Source: Suilimivivens sp045586385 (GTDB lineage: Bacteria; Bacillota; Clostridia; Lachnospirales; Lachnospiraceae). From it: a stretch of DNA of 64,000 nt. The notes under the pieces are model-generated. The model was not told the origin of the DNA. It was given only the letters and a program-made list of their open reading frames with translations, and did no database searches. The translations under genes and the position numbers were made by a program. The DNA lies in the NCBI GenBank assembly GCA_045586385.1, contig JAZNAE010000096.1, forward strand, positions 1 to 64,000, read 5' to 3'. Shown here in pieces: positions 17,108 through 25,674 of the stretch (position 1 is the stretch's first letter; the number at the start of each line of letters is the position of its first letter).

Positions 17108-17958
17108 TGGTAGAATTTTTAAAAGCGGTACTTTTTGGAATCGTGGAAGGAATCACAGAATGGCTTCCGATTAGCAGTACCGGTCACATGATTCTTTTGG
17201 ATGAATTTGTAAAACTTAATGTGTCGCCTGAGTTTTGGGAGATGTTTTTAGTGGTAATTCAATTGGGAGCAATATTAGCGGTAGTTCTTTTATTTTTTGG
17301 CCAGATATGGCCTTTCGGGAAAAAAGGAAATACAAACCCGGTGGCAGAAAAAGGACTTCTTTCTTATTGTAAAAAGGATATCTGGACGCTATGGTTTAAA
17401 ATATTGGTAGCATGTGTGCCGGCAGCAGTGGTAGGGCTATTGTTTGATGAATTCTTTGAAAGTCTGTTTTACAATGGCGTGTGTGTATCTATAGCATTGA
17501 TAGTTTTTGGTGTTGGATTTATCTTAATTGAGAATAGAAATAAGAATGCAAATGTTAAAATTAATTCTTTGGCGGGAATCACATATCGGACAGCAGCAGT
17601 TATAGGATTATTCCAATTGATAGCAGCAATTTTTCCGGGAACTTCACGTTCCGGGGCAACAATTCTTGGAGCACTTTTAATAGGAGTCTCAAGAACTGTG
17701 GCAGCAGAATTTACTTTCTTTTTAGCGATTCCCGTAATGCTCGGGGCAAGCCTTTTAAAGATTTTGAAATTTGGATTTTCCTTTTCCGGAAATGAGCTAA
17801 TGATATTATTAACAGGTATGATTACGGCATTTGTTGTTTCTGTAATTGTTATCAAATTTTTAATGGGATATATCAAAAAACATGATTTTAAAGTCTTTGG
17901 CTGGTATCGTATTGCCCTAGGTATTGTAGTGTTGGTATATTTTGTAATTACGTCATAA
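17107..17958 (+). CDS. uppP: Undecaprenyl-diphosphatase
   Basis: This 283-residue polytopic membrane enzyme of the BacA/UppP family removes one phosphate from undecaprenyl diphosphate, recycling the lipid carrier of peptidoglycan synthesis. The two signature motifs are present: GIVEGITEWLPISSTGHMILL near the N-terminus and FPGTSRSGATILGALLIGVSR in the centre, with catalytic Glu and Arg. About eight hydrophobic segments are visible. High activity in this family gives some bacitracin tolerance. It is translationally coupled to the patatin gene. Confidence 0.95.
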   Translation: MVEFLKAVLFGIVEGITEWLPISSTGHMILLDEFVKLNVSPEFWEMFLVVIQLGAILAVVLLFFGQIWPFGKKGNTNPVAEKGLLSYCKKDIWTLWFKILVACVPAAVVGLLFDEFFESLFYNGVCVSIALIVFGVGFILIENRNKNANVKINSLAGITYRTAAVIGLFQLIAAIFPGTSRSGATILGALLIGVSRTVAAEFTFFLAIPVMLGASLLKILKFGFSFSGNELMILLTGMITAFVVSVIVIKFLMGYIKKHDFKVFGWYRIALGIVVLVYFVITS

Positions 17959-17972
17959 AGAGGCTGCGTCGG

Positions 17973-18001
17973 TTGACAATCAAATCAGAATAAGGTACAC
18001 T
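17973..18001 (+). promoter_or_regulatory. Strong predicted sigma-A promoter for the DUF6465 gene
   Basis: A perfect TTGACA (17973-17978), 17-base spacer and TACACT (17996-18001). It gives an approximately 105-base leader before the gene at 18116. Confidence 0.65.
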
Positions 18002-18115
18002 GTTTCACATAAAAGACGTATTTGGGGATGCAATTTTGTTACATGGTACTGATGGATAAAAGAAAAATGTTCATTATGATATGAATGTTTTTCACCATAC
18101 GAAAGGAGTATTATT

Positions 18116-18547
18116 ATGGCAGAAGAGAAGAAAGCAACAGCTAAAGTAATTGCTAAGAAGACACCTGTTAAGGCAGCTAAAGTAGAAGAAGTAAAGGCAG
18201 AAGTTAAGGCGGCTGCTAAGGAAACTGTAAAGAAGGCACCTGCGAAGAAGGCGGCAGCACCGAAGAAGGAAACTGTAAAGAAGGCAGCTAAGTCCGCAGC
18301 AGAAAAGAAAGCACCTGCAAAAAAGGCGGCAACTAAAAAAGCAGCTGTGAAAGAAGCAGTGAACTTCCAGTTCAGCGGAAAATCCTATACACCTGAAGAT
18401 TTGTTAAAGATTTGTAAGGATGTATGGAAATATGACTTAAACGGTAAAGAGGAAGACTTCAAGTCTGTGGAATTATATGTTAAGCCCGAAGAGAACACAA
18501 CATACTATGTAATCAACGGCGACATCACAGGAAGTTTCTTTATTTAA
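18116..18547 (+). CDS. DUF6465-family protein with histone-H1-like Lys/Ala-rich N-terminus
   Basis: Residues 1 to about 83 consist of Lys-Ala-Pro repeats (KKAPAKKAA, ETVKKAA) similar to the tails of bacterial histone-H1-like proteins. The last 60 residues form a compact domain (FQFSGKSYTPEDLLKICKDVW, then ITGSFFI) matching the small DUF6465 family of Lachnospiraceae. The tail should bind nucleic acid non-specifically, and the C-terminal domain may mediate assembly; both are inference. AAAGGAG lies seven bases before the ATG. The gene stands alone, with its own strong promoter and terminator, which suggests high expression. Confidence 0.85.
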   Translation: MAEEKKATAKVIAKKTPVKAAKVEEVKAEVKAAAKETVKKAPAKKAAAPKKETVKKAAKSAAEKKAPAKKAATKKAAVKEAVNFQFSGKSYTPEDLLKICKDVWKYDLNGKEEDFKSVELYVKPEENTTYYVINGDITGSFFI

Positions 18548-18570
18548 AACCTAGCACATAGCACACAAAG

Positions 18571-18597
18571 CGGATATCTTCGGGTATCCGTTTTTTT
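18571..18597 (+). terminator. Rho-independent terminator with UUCG loop
   Basis: CGGATATC (18571-18578) pairs with GGTATCCG (18583-18590) across a TTCG tetraloop, followed by seven T. Confidence 0.92.
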
Positions 18598-18606
18598 ATG
18601 TAATCA

Positions 18607-19052
18607 TATAACTTCCCGTACATCCCTTCATAATTATTATTTTCTCGATAAAAGCTTTTGGAAATCTTTTGTAAGATTTTTTAGAAACACTCTTTTCATA
18701 AATGTCCTGCGCTGCACAAATGTCTGAATAGCCGCCGTTGCAACAGTGCCAAAGCCGATAAAACTTTTAAGAAAAATGTGGTCGACACACTTTAAAGATG
18801 TAATAAACAAGCCATTCCAGAACTCGCTGACGCTCAGACATGTTGAAATGGCTTGTACATTTTTTAAAGTGTGCCGACCCATTTTTTACAAAAGTTTTAA
18901 AAGGCTTTTAGGCACAAGTTGCAATCGGTCGGCTATGAGTTCTTGTGCAGGGCAGAGAATAGGCATATGAAAAGAGGGGGTTCAAAAAATCAAAAAAGAT
19001 TTCATAAGCTTTGAGAGAAAAAATAATTATGATGGACGGTGAGGAAGTTATA
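18607..19052. repeat. Roughly 446-bp imperfect palindrome (possible MITE-like element)
   Basis: The whole gap between the DUF6465 terminator and the hrcA promoter folds on itself around about 18830. Facing arms include TATAACTTCC 18607-18616 with GGAAGTTATA 19043-19052; TCATAATTATT 18628-18638 with AATAATTATGA 19022-19032; CTCTTTTCATA 18690-18700 with its inverse 18966-18976; CTGCACAA 18712-18719 with TTGTGCAG 18942-18949; TTGCAA 18738-18743 with 18918-18923; CACACTTTAAA 18786-18796 with TTTAAAGTGTG 18863-18873; ACAAGCCATT 18807-18816 with AATGGCTTGT 18847-18856. The tip holds CTGA-CGC-TCAG. Every pair shares nearly the same midpoint. Open frames on both strands here are mirror products of the palindrome, and none has a ribosome site. 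No transposase is nearby. Confidence 0.85.
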
Positions 19053-19105
19053 GGATTATCGCGGGGTTTTTAGAATTTTTTAATAATTAATTTAGGGGAT
19101 ATGTG

Positions 19106-19134
19106 TTGACAATAAATATGGTAAGTGATATTTT
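19106..19134 (+). promoter_or_regulatory. Promoter of the hrcA-grpE-dnaK-dnaJ operon
   Basis: TTGACA (19106-19111), 17-base spacer, TATTTT (19129-19134), immediately upstream of the CIRCE operator, as expected for class I heat-shock operons. Confidence 0.8.
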
Positions 19135-19147
19135 ATGTATGAAGGTG

Positions 19148-19174
19148 TTAGCACTCTTTTGGATTGAGTGCTAA
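19148..19174 (+). promoter_or_regulatory. CIRCE operator (HrcA-binding site)
   Basis: The exact consensus TTAGCACTC (19148-19156), nine bases, GAGTGCTAA (19166-19174). HrcA, encoded by the next gene, binds this inverted repeat and represses the operon until heat stress. Confidence 0.98.
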
Positions 19175-19209
19175 CAAATGGGGCAAACTAAGGAAAGGGG
19201 ACGACGGTT

Positions 19210-20244
19210 ATGCAATTAGATGAGAGAAAAGTAAAAATTTTACAAGCGATCATCCGTAATTATTTAGAGACCGGAGAACCGGTAGGCAGTCGTACCATTT
19301 CCAAATATACGGATCTTAATCTAAGTTCTGCAACTATTCGTAACGAAATGGCAGATTTAGAAGAGATGGGATATATTTTGCAACCCCATACTTCTGCAGG
19401 AAGAATTCCTTCCGACAAAGGGTATCGCTTTTATGTAGATACCATGCTTCAGGAGAAGGATAAGGAACTGGAAGAACTTAAGGAAATGATGCTGGATAGA
19501 GAAGATAAGATGGATCATCTCCTAAAGCAGGTAGCAAAGCTTTTGGCGGTGAATACCAACTATGCAAGTATGATTTCCGCTCCGGCAGTGCACAGGAATA
19601 AGCTGAAATTTATCCAGCTTTCCAGAATGAATGAGAATCAGCTGCTGGCAGTTATTGTTATGGAAGGAAATATTATTAAGAATAATATACTTCCCGTATC
19701 GGAATCCTTAGATGATGAAACAATATTAAAGCTTAACATATTACTGAATACGCATTTAAACGGTTTGGCTTTAGAGGAAATTAATTTAGGAACCATTTCC
19801 GTACTGAAGCAGCAGGCAGGTATTTACAGTGACATTATCGGAGAGGTAATAGATGCCATTGCGGAAGGTATTAAAGCAGAAGAAGATTTGCAGATTTATA
19901 CCAGCGGAGCAAACAATATATTCAAGTATCCGGAGCTTGCAGATAATCAGAAGGCCAGCGAAATTATCAATGCTTTTGAAGAAAAGCAGATGCTTACAGA
20001 GCTGGTGCAGGATAGACTTTCCGATGAAGAAAATACCGGAATCCAGGTATATATCGGTAATGAATCTCCGATTCAGACCATGAAGGATTGCAGTGTGGTA
20101 ACGGCAACCTATGAGCTTGGTGAAGGGATGAGAGGAACTATTGGTATTATAGGTCCGAAACGTATGGATTATGATAAGGTAATCGGAACACTCAAGACCA
20201 TCACTCATCAATTAGATGATTTATATAGAAAAGACAAGACGTAG
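19210..20244 (+). CDS. hrcA: Heat-inducible transcription repressor HrcA
   Basis: This 344-residue protein has the N-terminal winged helix of HrcA (LDERKVKILQAIIRNYLETGEPVGSRTISKY, then SSATIRNEMADLEEMGYILQPHTSAGRIPS) and a C-terminal GAF-like dimerisation domain ending with the conserved GTIGIIGPKRMDY segment. It represses its own operon through the CIRCE element 36 bases upstream, and in Firmicutes its activity is modulated by GroEL. It is the first gene of hrcA-grpE-dnaK-dnaJ. AGGAAAGGGG ends nine bases before the ATG. Confidence 0.98.
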   Translation: MQLDERKVKILQAIIRNYLETGEPVGSRTISKYTDLNLSSATIRNEMADLEEMGYILQPHTSAGRIPSDKGYRFYVDTMLQEKDKELEELKEMMLDREDKMDHLLKQVAKLLAVNTNYASMISAPAVHRNKLKFIQLSRMNENQLLAVIVMEGNIIKNNILPVSESLDDETILKLNILLNTHLNGLALEEINLGTISVLKQQAGIYSDIIGEVIDAIAEGIKAEEDLQIYTSGANNIFKYPELADNQKASEIINAFEEKQMLTELVQDRLSDEENTGIQVYIGNESPIQTMKDCSVVTATYELGEGMRGTIGIIGPKRMDYDKVIGTLKTITHQLDDLYRKDKT

Positions 20245-20258
20245 GAAGGGTGAGAGAC

Positions 20259-20912
20259 ATGGAAGAAAGAAAAGAAGATTTACAGGATGATGTGGTTACG
20301 GAAACTGTGCAAAATACAGAAGATAACACAGAAGTCGAAGAACCGGTTACTGAGGAAATAACAGATGAAGTAACGGAAGAACAAACAGAGGAGGCTGCAT
20401 CTGAGGAATCCCAGGGACCGGGAGATAAGACTGAGAAAAAGGCTTTTAAGAAAAAGTCTAAAGATAAAAAGCAGGATGCCTTGAAAGAAAAGGTAGATGA
20501 GTTGGAAGATAAAGTGAAACGCCAGATGGCAGAGTTTGATAACTTCCGTAAGCGTACCGAAAAAGAAAAGGCAGCCATGTTTGAAACCGGAGCAAAGAGT
20601 GTGATTGAAAAGATTCTTCCGGTTGTAGACAATTTTGAAAGAGGTTTGGCAACAATTCCAGAAGAGGACAAGGACAGTGCCTTTGCAAACGGTATGGAAA
20701 TGATTTACAGACAGTTGCTTACAGAGCTTGAAAAGATGGAAGTAAAGCCCATTGCAGCGGTAGGAGAGGAATTTAATCCTGAATTTCACAATGCAGTTAT
20801 GCAGGTGGAAAGTGAAGAGTATGAATCCGGTGTGGTGGCACAGGAACTTCTGAAAGGGTACACTTACAGAGACTCTGTGGTAAGACACAGTATGGTAGCT
20901 GTAGTAGGCTAG
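20259..20912 (+). CDS. grpE: Nucleotide exchange factor GrpE
   Basis: This 217-residue co-chaperone starts with an acidic, Glu/Thr-rich disordered stretch of about 65 residues, then the long dimerisation helix (LKEKVDELEDKVKRQMAEFDNFRKRTEKEK) and the C-terminal beta domain (GEEFNPEFHNAV, then GYTYRDSVVRHSMVAVV). GrpE releases ADP from DnaK. ATG 20259 is chosen because AGGAAGGG (20243-20250) lies eight bases upstream; GTG 20250 lies inside that site. It is placed between hrcA and dnaK. Confidence 0.97.
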   Translation: MEERKEDLQDDVVTETVQNTEDNTEVEEPVTEEITDEVTEEQTEEAASEESQGPGDKTEKKAFKKKSKDKKQDALKEKVDELEDKVKRQMAEFDNFRKRTEKEKAAMFETGAKSVIEKILPVVDNFERGLATIPEEDKDSAFANGMEMIYRQLLTELEKMEVKPIAAVGEEFNPEFHNAVMQVESEEYESGVVAQELLKGYTYRDSVVRHSMVAVVG

Positions 20913-20987
20913 AAACAACAGGTAACCATAAAAGCTAATCACTTTTATTATTATAAATAAAAACAATCATGTAGGAGGAGAAAAAGC

Positions 20988-22859
20988 ATGGGAAAAATAA
21001 TTGGTATTGACTTAGGTACAACAAACAGCTGCGTGGCAGTTATGGAAGGTGGAAAACCCACCGTTATCGCAAATGCAGAAGGAGCAAGAACAACACCCTC
21101 TGTAGTTGCATTTACTAAAACAGGAGAAAGATTAATCGGTGAACCAGCAAAGCGTCAGGCAGTAACCAACGCTGATAAGACAATCGCATCCATCAAGAGA
21201 GATATGGGTACAGACAACGGTCGTACAATCGACGATAAGAAGTATTCTCCTCAGCAGATTTCTGCGATGATTCTTCAGAAATTGAAAGCAGATGCAGAAA
21301 GCTATCTTGGCGAAAAGGTAACAGAAGCAGTTATTACTGTTCCCGCTTATTTCAATGATGCACAGCGTCAGGCAACCAAGGATGCAGGTAAGATTGCAGG
21401 TCTTGATGTAAAGCGTATTATCAACGAGCCTACAGCAGCAGCACTTGCGTATGGTCTTGATAATGAAAAAGAACAGAAAATCATGGTATACGATTTAGGT
21501 GGTGGTACCTTCGACGTTTCTATCATCGAAATCGGTGACGGCGTTATCGAAGTATTGGCAACAAACGGTGATACACGTCTTGGTGGTGATGACTTTGACA
21601 ATAAGCTCACACAGTGGATGATTGATGAATTTAAAAAAGCAGAAGGCGTTGACTTATCTCAGGATAAGATGGCACTTCAGAGATTAAAAGAAGCAGCTGA
21701 AAAAGCAAAGAAAGAGCTTTCTTCCGCAACAACAACAAACATTAACCTTCCTTTCATTACAGCAACTGCTGAAGGTCCTAAGCACTTTGATATGAACCTT
21801 AGCAGAGCAAAGTTTGATGAACTTACACATGACCTTGTAGAGAGAACAGCGATTCCCGTACAGAACGCTATGAAGGATGCAGGTCTTACAAACGCTGATT
21901 TAGGTCAGGTATTACTGGTTGGTGGTTCTACACGTATTCCTGCAGTTCAGGATAAAGTAAAACAGCTTACAGGCAAAGAACCCAGTAAGAGCCTTAACCC
22001 TGATGAATGTGTAGCACTTGGTGCTTCTATCCAGGGTGGTAAGCTTGCAGGCGATGCCGGTGCAGGAGAAATCCTTCTTCTTGACGTTACACCCCTTTCT
22101 TTATCTATCGAAACCATGGGTGGTATCGCAACAAGATTAATTGAAAGAAATACGACAATTCCTACCAAGAAGAGCCAGATCTTCTCTACAGCAGCTGACA
22201 ATCAGACAGCCGTTGATATCAACGTAGTACAGGGTGAAAGACAGTTTGCAAGAGATAATAAGTCCTTAGGACAGTTCAGATTAGACGGAATTCCTCCGGC
22301 AATGCGTGGAGTACCTCAGATTGAAGTTACTTTTGATATCGATGCTAACGGTATTGTAAACGTATCTGCAAAGGATTTGGGAACAGGAAAAGAACAGCAT
22401 ATTACTATCACAGCAGGCTCCAATATGTCTGATGATGAAATCGATAAGGCAGTAAAAGAAGCAGCAGAATTTGAAGCACAGGATAAGAAGAGAAAAGAAG
22501 CCATCGACACAAGAAACGATGCAGACGCGTTCGTATTCCAGACTGAAAAAGCTTTAAATGAAGTTGGTGACAAGATTGATGCATCCGCAAAATCTGAAGT
22601 GGAAGCTGACGTGGCAGCAGTGAAAGCAATTCTTGAGAGAACCAAGGATCAGGAAATGTCCGATAATGATATCGATGAACTCAAGGCTGCAAAAGAAAAA
22701 TTGACAAACAGTGCACAGGCGCTCTTTACAAAGATGTATGAGAACATGCAGGCACAGGGAGCAGGTCCCGATATGAGCGGCATGGGTGGTCAGGCAGGTC
22801 CCGATATGGGTGCAGAACCTGCAGACGATGTAGTTGACGGAGACTACAGAGAAGTCTAA
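20988..22859 (+). CDS. dnaK: Molecular chaperone DnaK (Hsp70)
   Basis: This 623-residue Hsp70 has the ATPase signature IGIDLGTTNSCVAVMEGG at the N-terminus, DLGGGTFDVSIIEIGDG in the centre and the third signature VLLVGGSTRIPAVQDKV, the hydrophobic linker DVTPLSLSIETMGG, a substrate-binding beta domain and a helical lid ending in a Gly-rich tail (GADPM-like, here with DVVDGDYREV). It folds and protects cytoplasmic proteins with DnaJ and GrpE. It lacks the 23-residue loop of Gram-negative DnaK, as expected for Firmicutes. A GGAGGAG site precedes the ATG. Confidence 0.99.
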   Translation: MGKIIGIDLGTTNSCVAVMEGGKPTVIANAEGARTTPSVVAFTKTGERLIGEPAKRQAVTNADKTIASIKRDMGTDNGRTIDDKKYSPQQISAMILQKLKADAESYLGEKVTEAVITVPAYFNDAQRQATKDAGKIAGLDVKRIINEPTAAALAYGLDNEKEQKIMVYDLGGGTFDVSIIEIGDGVIEVLATNGDTRLGGDDFDNKLTQWMIDEFKKAEGVDLSQDKMALQRLKEAAEKAKKELSSATTTNINLPFITATAEGPKHFDMNLSRAKFDELTHDLVERTAIPVQNAMKDAGLTNADLGQVLLVGGSTRIPAVQDKVKQLTGKEPSKSLNPDECVALGASIQGGKLAGDAGAGEILLLDVTPLSLSIETMGGIATRLIERNTTIPTKKSQIFSTAADNQTAVDINVVQGERQFARDNKSLGQFRLDGIPPAMRGVPQIEVTFDIDANGIVNVSAKDLGTGKEQHITITAGSNMSDDEIDKAVKEAAEFEAQDKKRKEAIDTRNDADAFVFQTEKALNEVGDKIDASAKSEVEADVAAVKAILERTKDQEMSDNDIDELKAAKEKLTNSAQALFTKMYENMQAQGAGPDMSGMGGQAGPDMGAEPADDVVDGDYREV

Positions 22860-22882
22860 GAAAAGCACAATCAGTAATAAAA

Positions 22883-22908
22883 GAGAATGACTCTAAGGAG
22901 TCATTCTC
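22883..22908 (+). terminator. Hairpin between dnaK and dnaJ
   Basis: An 11-bp perfect stem GAGAATGACTC (22883-22893) with GAGTCATTCTC (22898-22908) and a TAAG loop. Only a weak pyrimidine run follows (CTTGTG), so it may slow polymerase or stabilise the dnaK mRNA 3' end rather than terminate fully, giving less DnaJ than DnaK. Confidence 0.6.
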
Positions 22909-22941
22909 CTTGTGCGTATATAAGCGTGGAGGATAACTTAA

Positions 22942-24111
22942 ATGGCAGAACAAAAACGTGATTATTATGAAGTCCTTGGAGTGGAAAAGGGCGCAGATGA
23001 CGCAGCCATTAAAAAAGCATACAGAGTACTTGCCAAAAAATATCATCCTGATATGAATCCGGGCGATGCTGAAGCTGAGAAAAAATTTAAAGAAGCTTCA
23101 GAGGCTTACGCTATTTTAAGTGACCCTGAAAAAAGGAGACAATATGATCAATTCGGTCATGCTGCTTTTGAAGGAGGAGCCGGCGGTGGCGGCTTCGGTG
23201 GTTTTGATTTCAGCGGTGCAGATTTTAGTGATATCTTCGGCGATATTTTCGGCGATTTCTTTGGTGGCGGAAGAAGCAGAAGAAGTAACAATGGTCCCAT
23301 GAAGGGTGCCAATATCCGTACCAGTGTACGTATTTCCTTTGAAGAAGCAGTGTTTGGTGTAGATAAAGAAATTGAACTTACTTTAAAAGATGAGTGTAAG
23401 AATTGTCACGGTAGCGGAGCAAAACCGGGAACCAGTCCGGAAACTTGTCAGAAGTGTGGCGGTAAGGGACAGGTGGTATTTACACAGCAATCTTTCTTCG
23501 GAACTGTAAGAAACGTGCAGACATGTCCGGAATGTAGCGGTACCGGTAAGGTTGTGAAAGAAAAATGTGATGATTGTCACGGAACCGGATATATTGCAAG
23601 TCGTAAGAAGATTCAGGTAACAATTCCGGCAGGTATTGATAATGGTCAAAGTGTACGTATCAGAGACAAAGGTGAACCGGGTGTAAACGGTGGACCGAGA
23701 GGTGATTTGCTGGTAGAAGTAATCGTAGCCCGCCATCCTATTTTCCAAAGACAGGATTACAACATCTATTCTACAGTACCTGTTTCCTTTGCTGTAGCGG
23801 CGCTGGGCGGTGACGTAGTCGTAGATACGGTTGACGGTAAGGTTCTTTACGAAGTAAAAGCCGGTACACAGACAGATACGAAAGTACGGTTAAAGGGTAA
23901 AGGTGTACCGTCACTGAGAAATAAAGAGGTCCGTGGAGATCATTACGTTACATTAGTGGTTCAGACACCGGATAAATTATCCGGAGAAGCAAAAGATTTG
24001 CTGAAACAGTTTGATGCCCTTACGGGGGATAGTTTAAATGCAGCAAAAAATGTAAAAGACAGTGATACGGAACCTGTTAAGGATACTAAGAAAAAGAAAT
24101 TCTGGAAATAA
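22942..24111 (+). CDS. dnaJ: Chaperone protein DnaJ (Hsp40)
   Basis: This 389-residue protein has the full type A layout: J domain with the HPD motif (KKYHPDMNPGDAEAEKKF) that stimulates DnaK ATPase, a Gly/Phe-rich stretch (GGFGGFDFSGADFSDIFG), four CxxCxGxG zinc motifs (CKNCHGSG, CQKCGGKG, CPECSGTG, CDDCHGTG) and the C-terminal substrate domains (GVPSLRNKEVRGDHYVTL). It delivers unfolded proteins to DnaK. It is the last gene of the heat-shock operon and is followed by a terminator. Confidence 0.99.
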   Translation: MAEQKRDYYEVLGVEKGADDAAIKKAYRVLAKKYHPDMNPGDAEAEKKFKEASEAYAILSDPEKRRQYDQFGHAAFEGGAGGGGFGGFDFSGADFSDIFGDIFGDFFGGGRSRRSNNGPMKGANIRTSVRISFEEAVFGVDKEIELTLKDECKNCHGSGAKPGTSPETCQKCGGKGQVVFTQQSFFGTVRNVQTCPECSGTGKVVKEKCDDCHGTGYIASRKKIQVTIPAGIDNGQSVRIRDKGEPGVNGGPRGDLLVEVIVARHPIFQRQDYNIYSTVPVSFAVAALGGDVVVDTVDGKVLYEVKAGTQTDTKVRLKGKGVPSLRNKEVRGDHYVTLVVQTPDKLSGEAKDLLKQFDALTGDSLNAAKNVKDSDTEPVKDTKKKKFWK

Positions 24112-24114
24112 AAA

Positions 24115-24149
24115 GACGTATCGGCAGGGAAACCTGCTGATGCGTTTTT
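24115..24149 (+). terminator. Rho-independent terminator after dnaJ
   Basis: ACGTATCGGCAGG (24116-24128) pairs with CCTGCTGATGCGT (24133-24145) with G-U pairs, followed by a T run (24145-24149). Confidence 0.88.
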
Positions 24150-24179
24150 CATTGTTAGATAAAGAGTAAGGGAAGAAGT

Positions 24180-24881
24180 ATGATTGACGATTTTACGGCT
24201 CTTGATGTAGAGACAACAGGTTTAAATCCAAAGACAGATAAGTTAATAGAAATCGGTGCCGTAAAGATAAGGGACGGCGTTATAACAGGACGTTTTCACA
24301 GTTATGTGTATCCGGGAAGACGGCTGGAAGAGAGAATTACGGATTTGACCGGTATTACCGATGAAATGTTAAAGGAAGCACCACAGATAGAGGAAGTACT
24401 GCCGAAGCTTCTTGATTTTATCGGAGATGATATTTTGCTCGGCCACCGCATTTTATTTGATTATTCTTTTATTAAAAAAGCGGCAGTAAATTTAAAAATG
24501 ACTTTTGAAAAAAAGGGAATCGATACACTGAAAATTGCAAGAAGATATCTGCCGGAATTAGAAAGTAAAAAACTTACTTCTCTATGTGAGTATTTTCATA
24601 TTCCCATAGATGCCCATAAGGCAGAGAGTGATGCCGAGGCGGCTGCAAGATTGTATTTTAAATTGGCAGGGCAGTTCGGGGGAGAAGACGGATTTGCACC
24701 GATACCTCTTATTTACAAGGTGAAAAAAGAAAGTTCCATTACAAAACAGCAGAAAGAACGGTTATATAAGCTGACGGAAATGCATAAGATAGTAGTGGAT
24801 TATGACATAGACAAGCTGACCAGAAATGAGGCCAGCCGTATTACGGATAAAATATTGGCAACGTACGGAAGAGGTCTATAG
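24180..24881 (+). CDS. 3'-5' exonuclease, DnaQ/PolC-epsilon type
   Basis: This 233-residue protein is a DEDDh exonuclease: motif I FTALDVETTGLNP, motif II region DILLGHRILFDYSFIKKA, and motif III HKAESDAEAAARLY with the His-x4-Asp. It would trim DNA or RNA 3' ends, or proofread. A C-terminal segment of about 60 residues (KQQKERLYKLTEMHKIVVDYDIDKLTRNEASRITDKIL) resembles the small accessory domain seen in clostridial homologues. It overlaps the convergent gene on the other strand by six bases. Confidence 0.88.
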   Translation: MIDDFTALDVETTGLNPKTDKLIEIGAVKIRDGVITGRFHSYVYPGRRLEERITDLTGITDEMLKEAPQIEEVLPKLLDFIGDDILLGHRILFDYSFIKKAAVNLKMTFEKKGIDTLKIARRYLPELESKKLTSLCEYFHIPIDAHKAESDAEAAARLYFKLAGQFGGEDGFAPIPLIYKVKKESSITKQQKERLYKLTEMHKIVVDYDIDKLTRNEASRITDKILATYGRGL

Positions 24882-25484
24882 ACATTCTTCCTCCAGCATT
24901 TGCACAATACTGTTTTTAAGTCCGGAGTTTAATTCCTTTGCAATAGGCAAAAGATCATTTATTTTGTGAGGCTTATTTTGCTCCTTATAAATTTTGCAAA
25001 GCAGCTTATAAGTAGAACTGATATCTGTGTAGGTGGAAACGGCAAACTCGAGCACGGTACGTGCTTCGTCGATATAACCGTTTTCATAGAGTTCATTACC
25101 AAAAGTTTGCAGGGTTCTTGCCAAAGTTGTATATCGCTGATCATAAGCTGACAAGATGTTAATATTAGGTGCACCATACCGAAGCTTTAAGTCGGTATTG
25201 CTGATACCGGTCAAATTGACAATTTTTTCTGTGGAAAGTTCTGTAAGAATTTCACGGCATTCTAAAATGACAGGGTTGTCACTTGGAGTTGACATAGGAA
25301 AGGTATCAAGAGGAATCTGAATATAATTTAAGTCATCAAGGGGTTTACGCTTGGTACGGTTTGCAGCAAGCTCTTTTTCCCAAAAGGCATCCATAGTTTT
25401 TTGGTCCATATTCCGATGTTTATGAATCTCATAGGTGAGCCAAATGCAGAACACAATAAAACTTGCAAAAAAGGGAAACTTCAT
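24876..25484 (-). CDS. Membrane-anchored protein with TPR-like helices, function unknown
   Basis: This 202-residue protein starts with one hydrophobic segment (residues 3-17, FPFFASFIVFCIWLTY) and then a soluble region. The last 90 residues look like tetratricopeptide-type helical pairs (YTTLARTLQTFGNELYENGYIDEARTVLEFAVS, then TYKLLCKIYKEQNK). TPR domains bind other proteins, so a scaffold at the membrane is plausible. AAAGGA lies on the coding strand about eight bases before the ATG. It is convergent with the exonuclease, sharing six bases at the stops, with no terminator between them. Confidence 0.72.
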   Translation of the reverse strand: MKFPFFASFIVFCIWLTYEIHKHRNMDQKTMDAFWEKELAANRTKRKPLDDLNYIQIPLDTFPMSTPSDNPVILECREILTELSTEKIVNLTGISNTDLKLRYGAPNINILSAYDQRYTTLARTLQTFGNELYENGYIDEARTVLEFAVSTYTDISSTYKLLCKIYKEQNKPHKINDLLPIAKELNSGLKNSIVQMLEEECL

Positions 25485-25540
25485 ATATAATATCCTTTCA
25501 AAGAAAATTATTGTTACAATGGGAAAGGCGTGGTTTCAGC

Positions 25541-25648
25541 ATGTTTAATTTTAACAGCAGGAAGAACAGAAAAATAATATCTTCTGTTATTATAGCTATC
25601 ATAATACTTGCTATGATAGTACCAACTTTAACATATTTTTTGTATTAA
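25541..25648 (+). CDS. Small single-span membrane protein (35 residues)
   Basis: The frame encodes a basic N-terminus (MFNFNSRKNRK), one hydrophobic stretch of about 20 residues (IISSVIIAIIILAMIVP) and a short tail. The positive-inside pattern is good for an inserted peptide. It precedes the VanW gene by 26 bases on the same strand and may share its transcript. The ribosome site is weak, so the gene is tentative. Starting at the earlier in-frame ATG (25463) would overlap the divergent gene. Confidence 0.5.
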   Translation: MFNFNSRKNRKIISSVIIAIIILAMIVPTLTYFLY

Positions 25649-25674
25649 AGCAATTTAAATCATAAGGGGAAAAT

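Noticed and set aside
18637..18970. Open frames on both strands within the 446-bp palindrome
   Set aside because: They are mirror products of the inverted repeat, without a ribosome site or a recognised domain.
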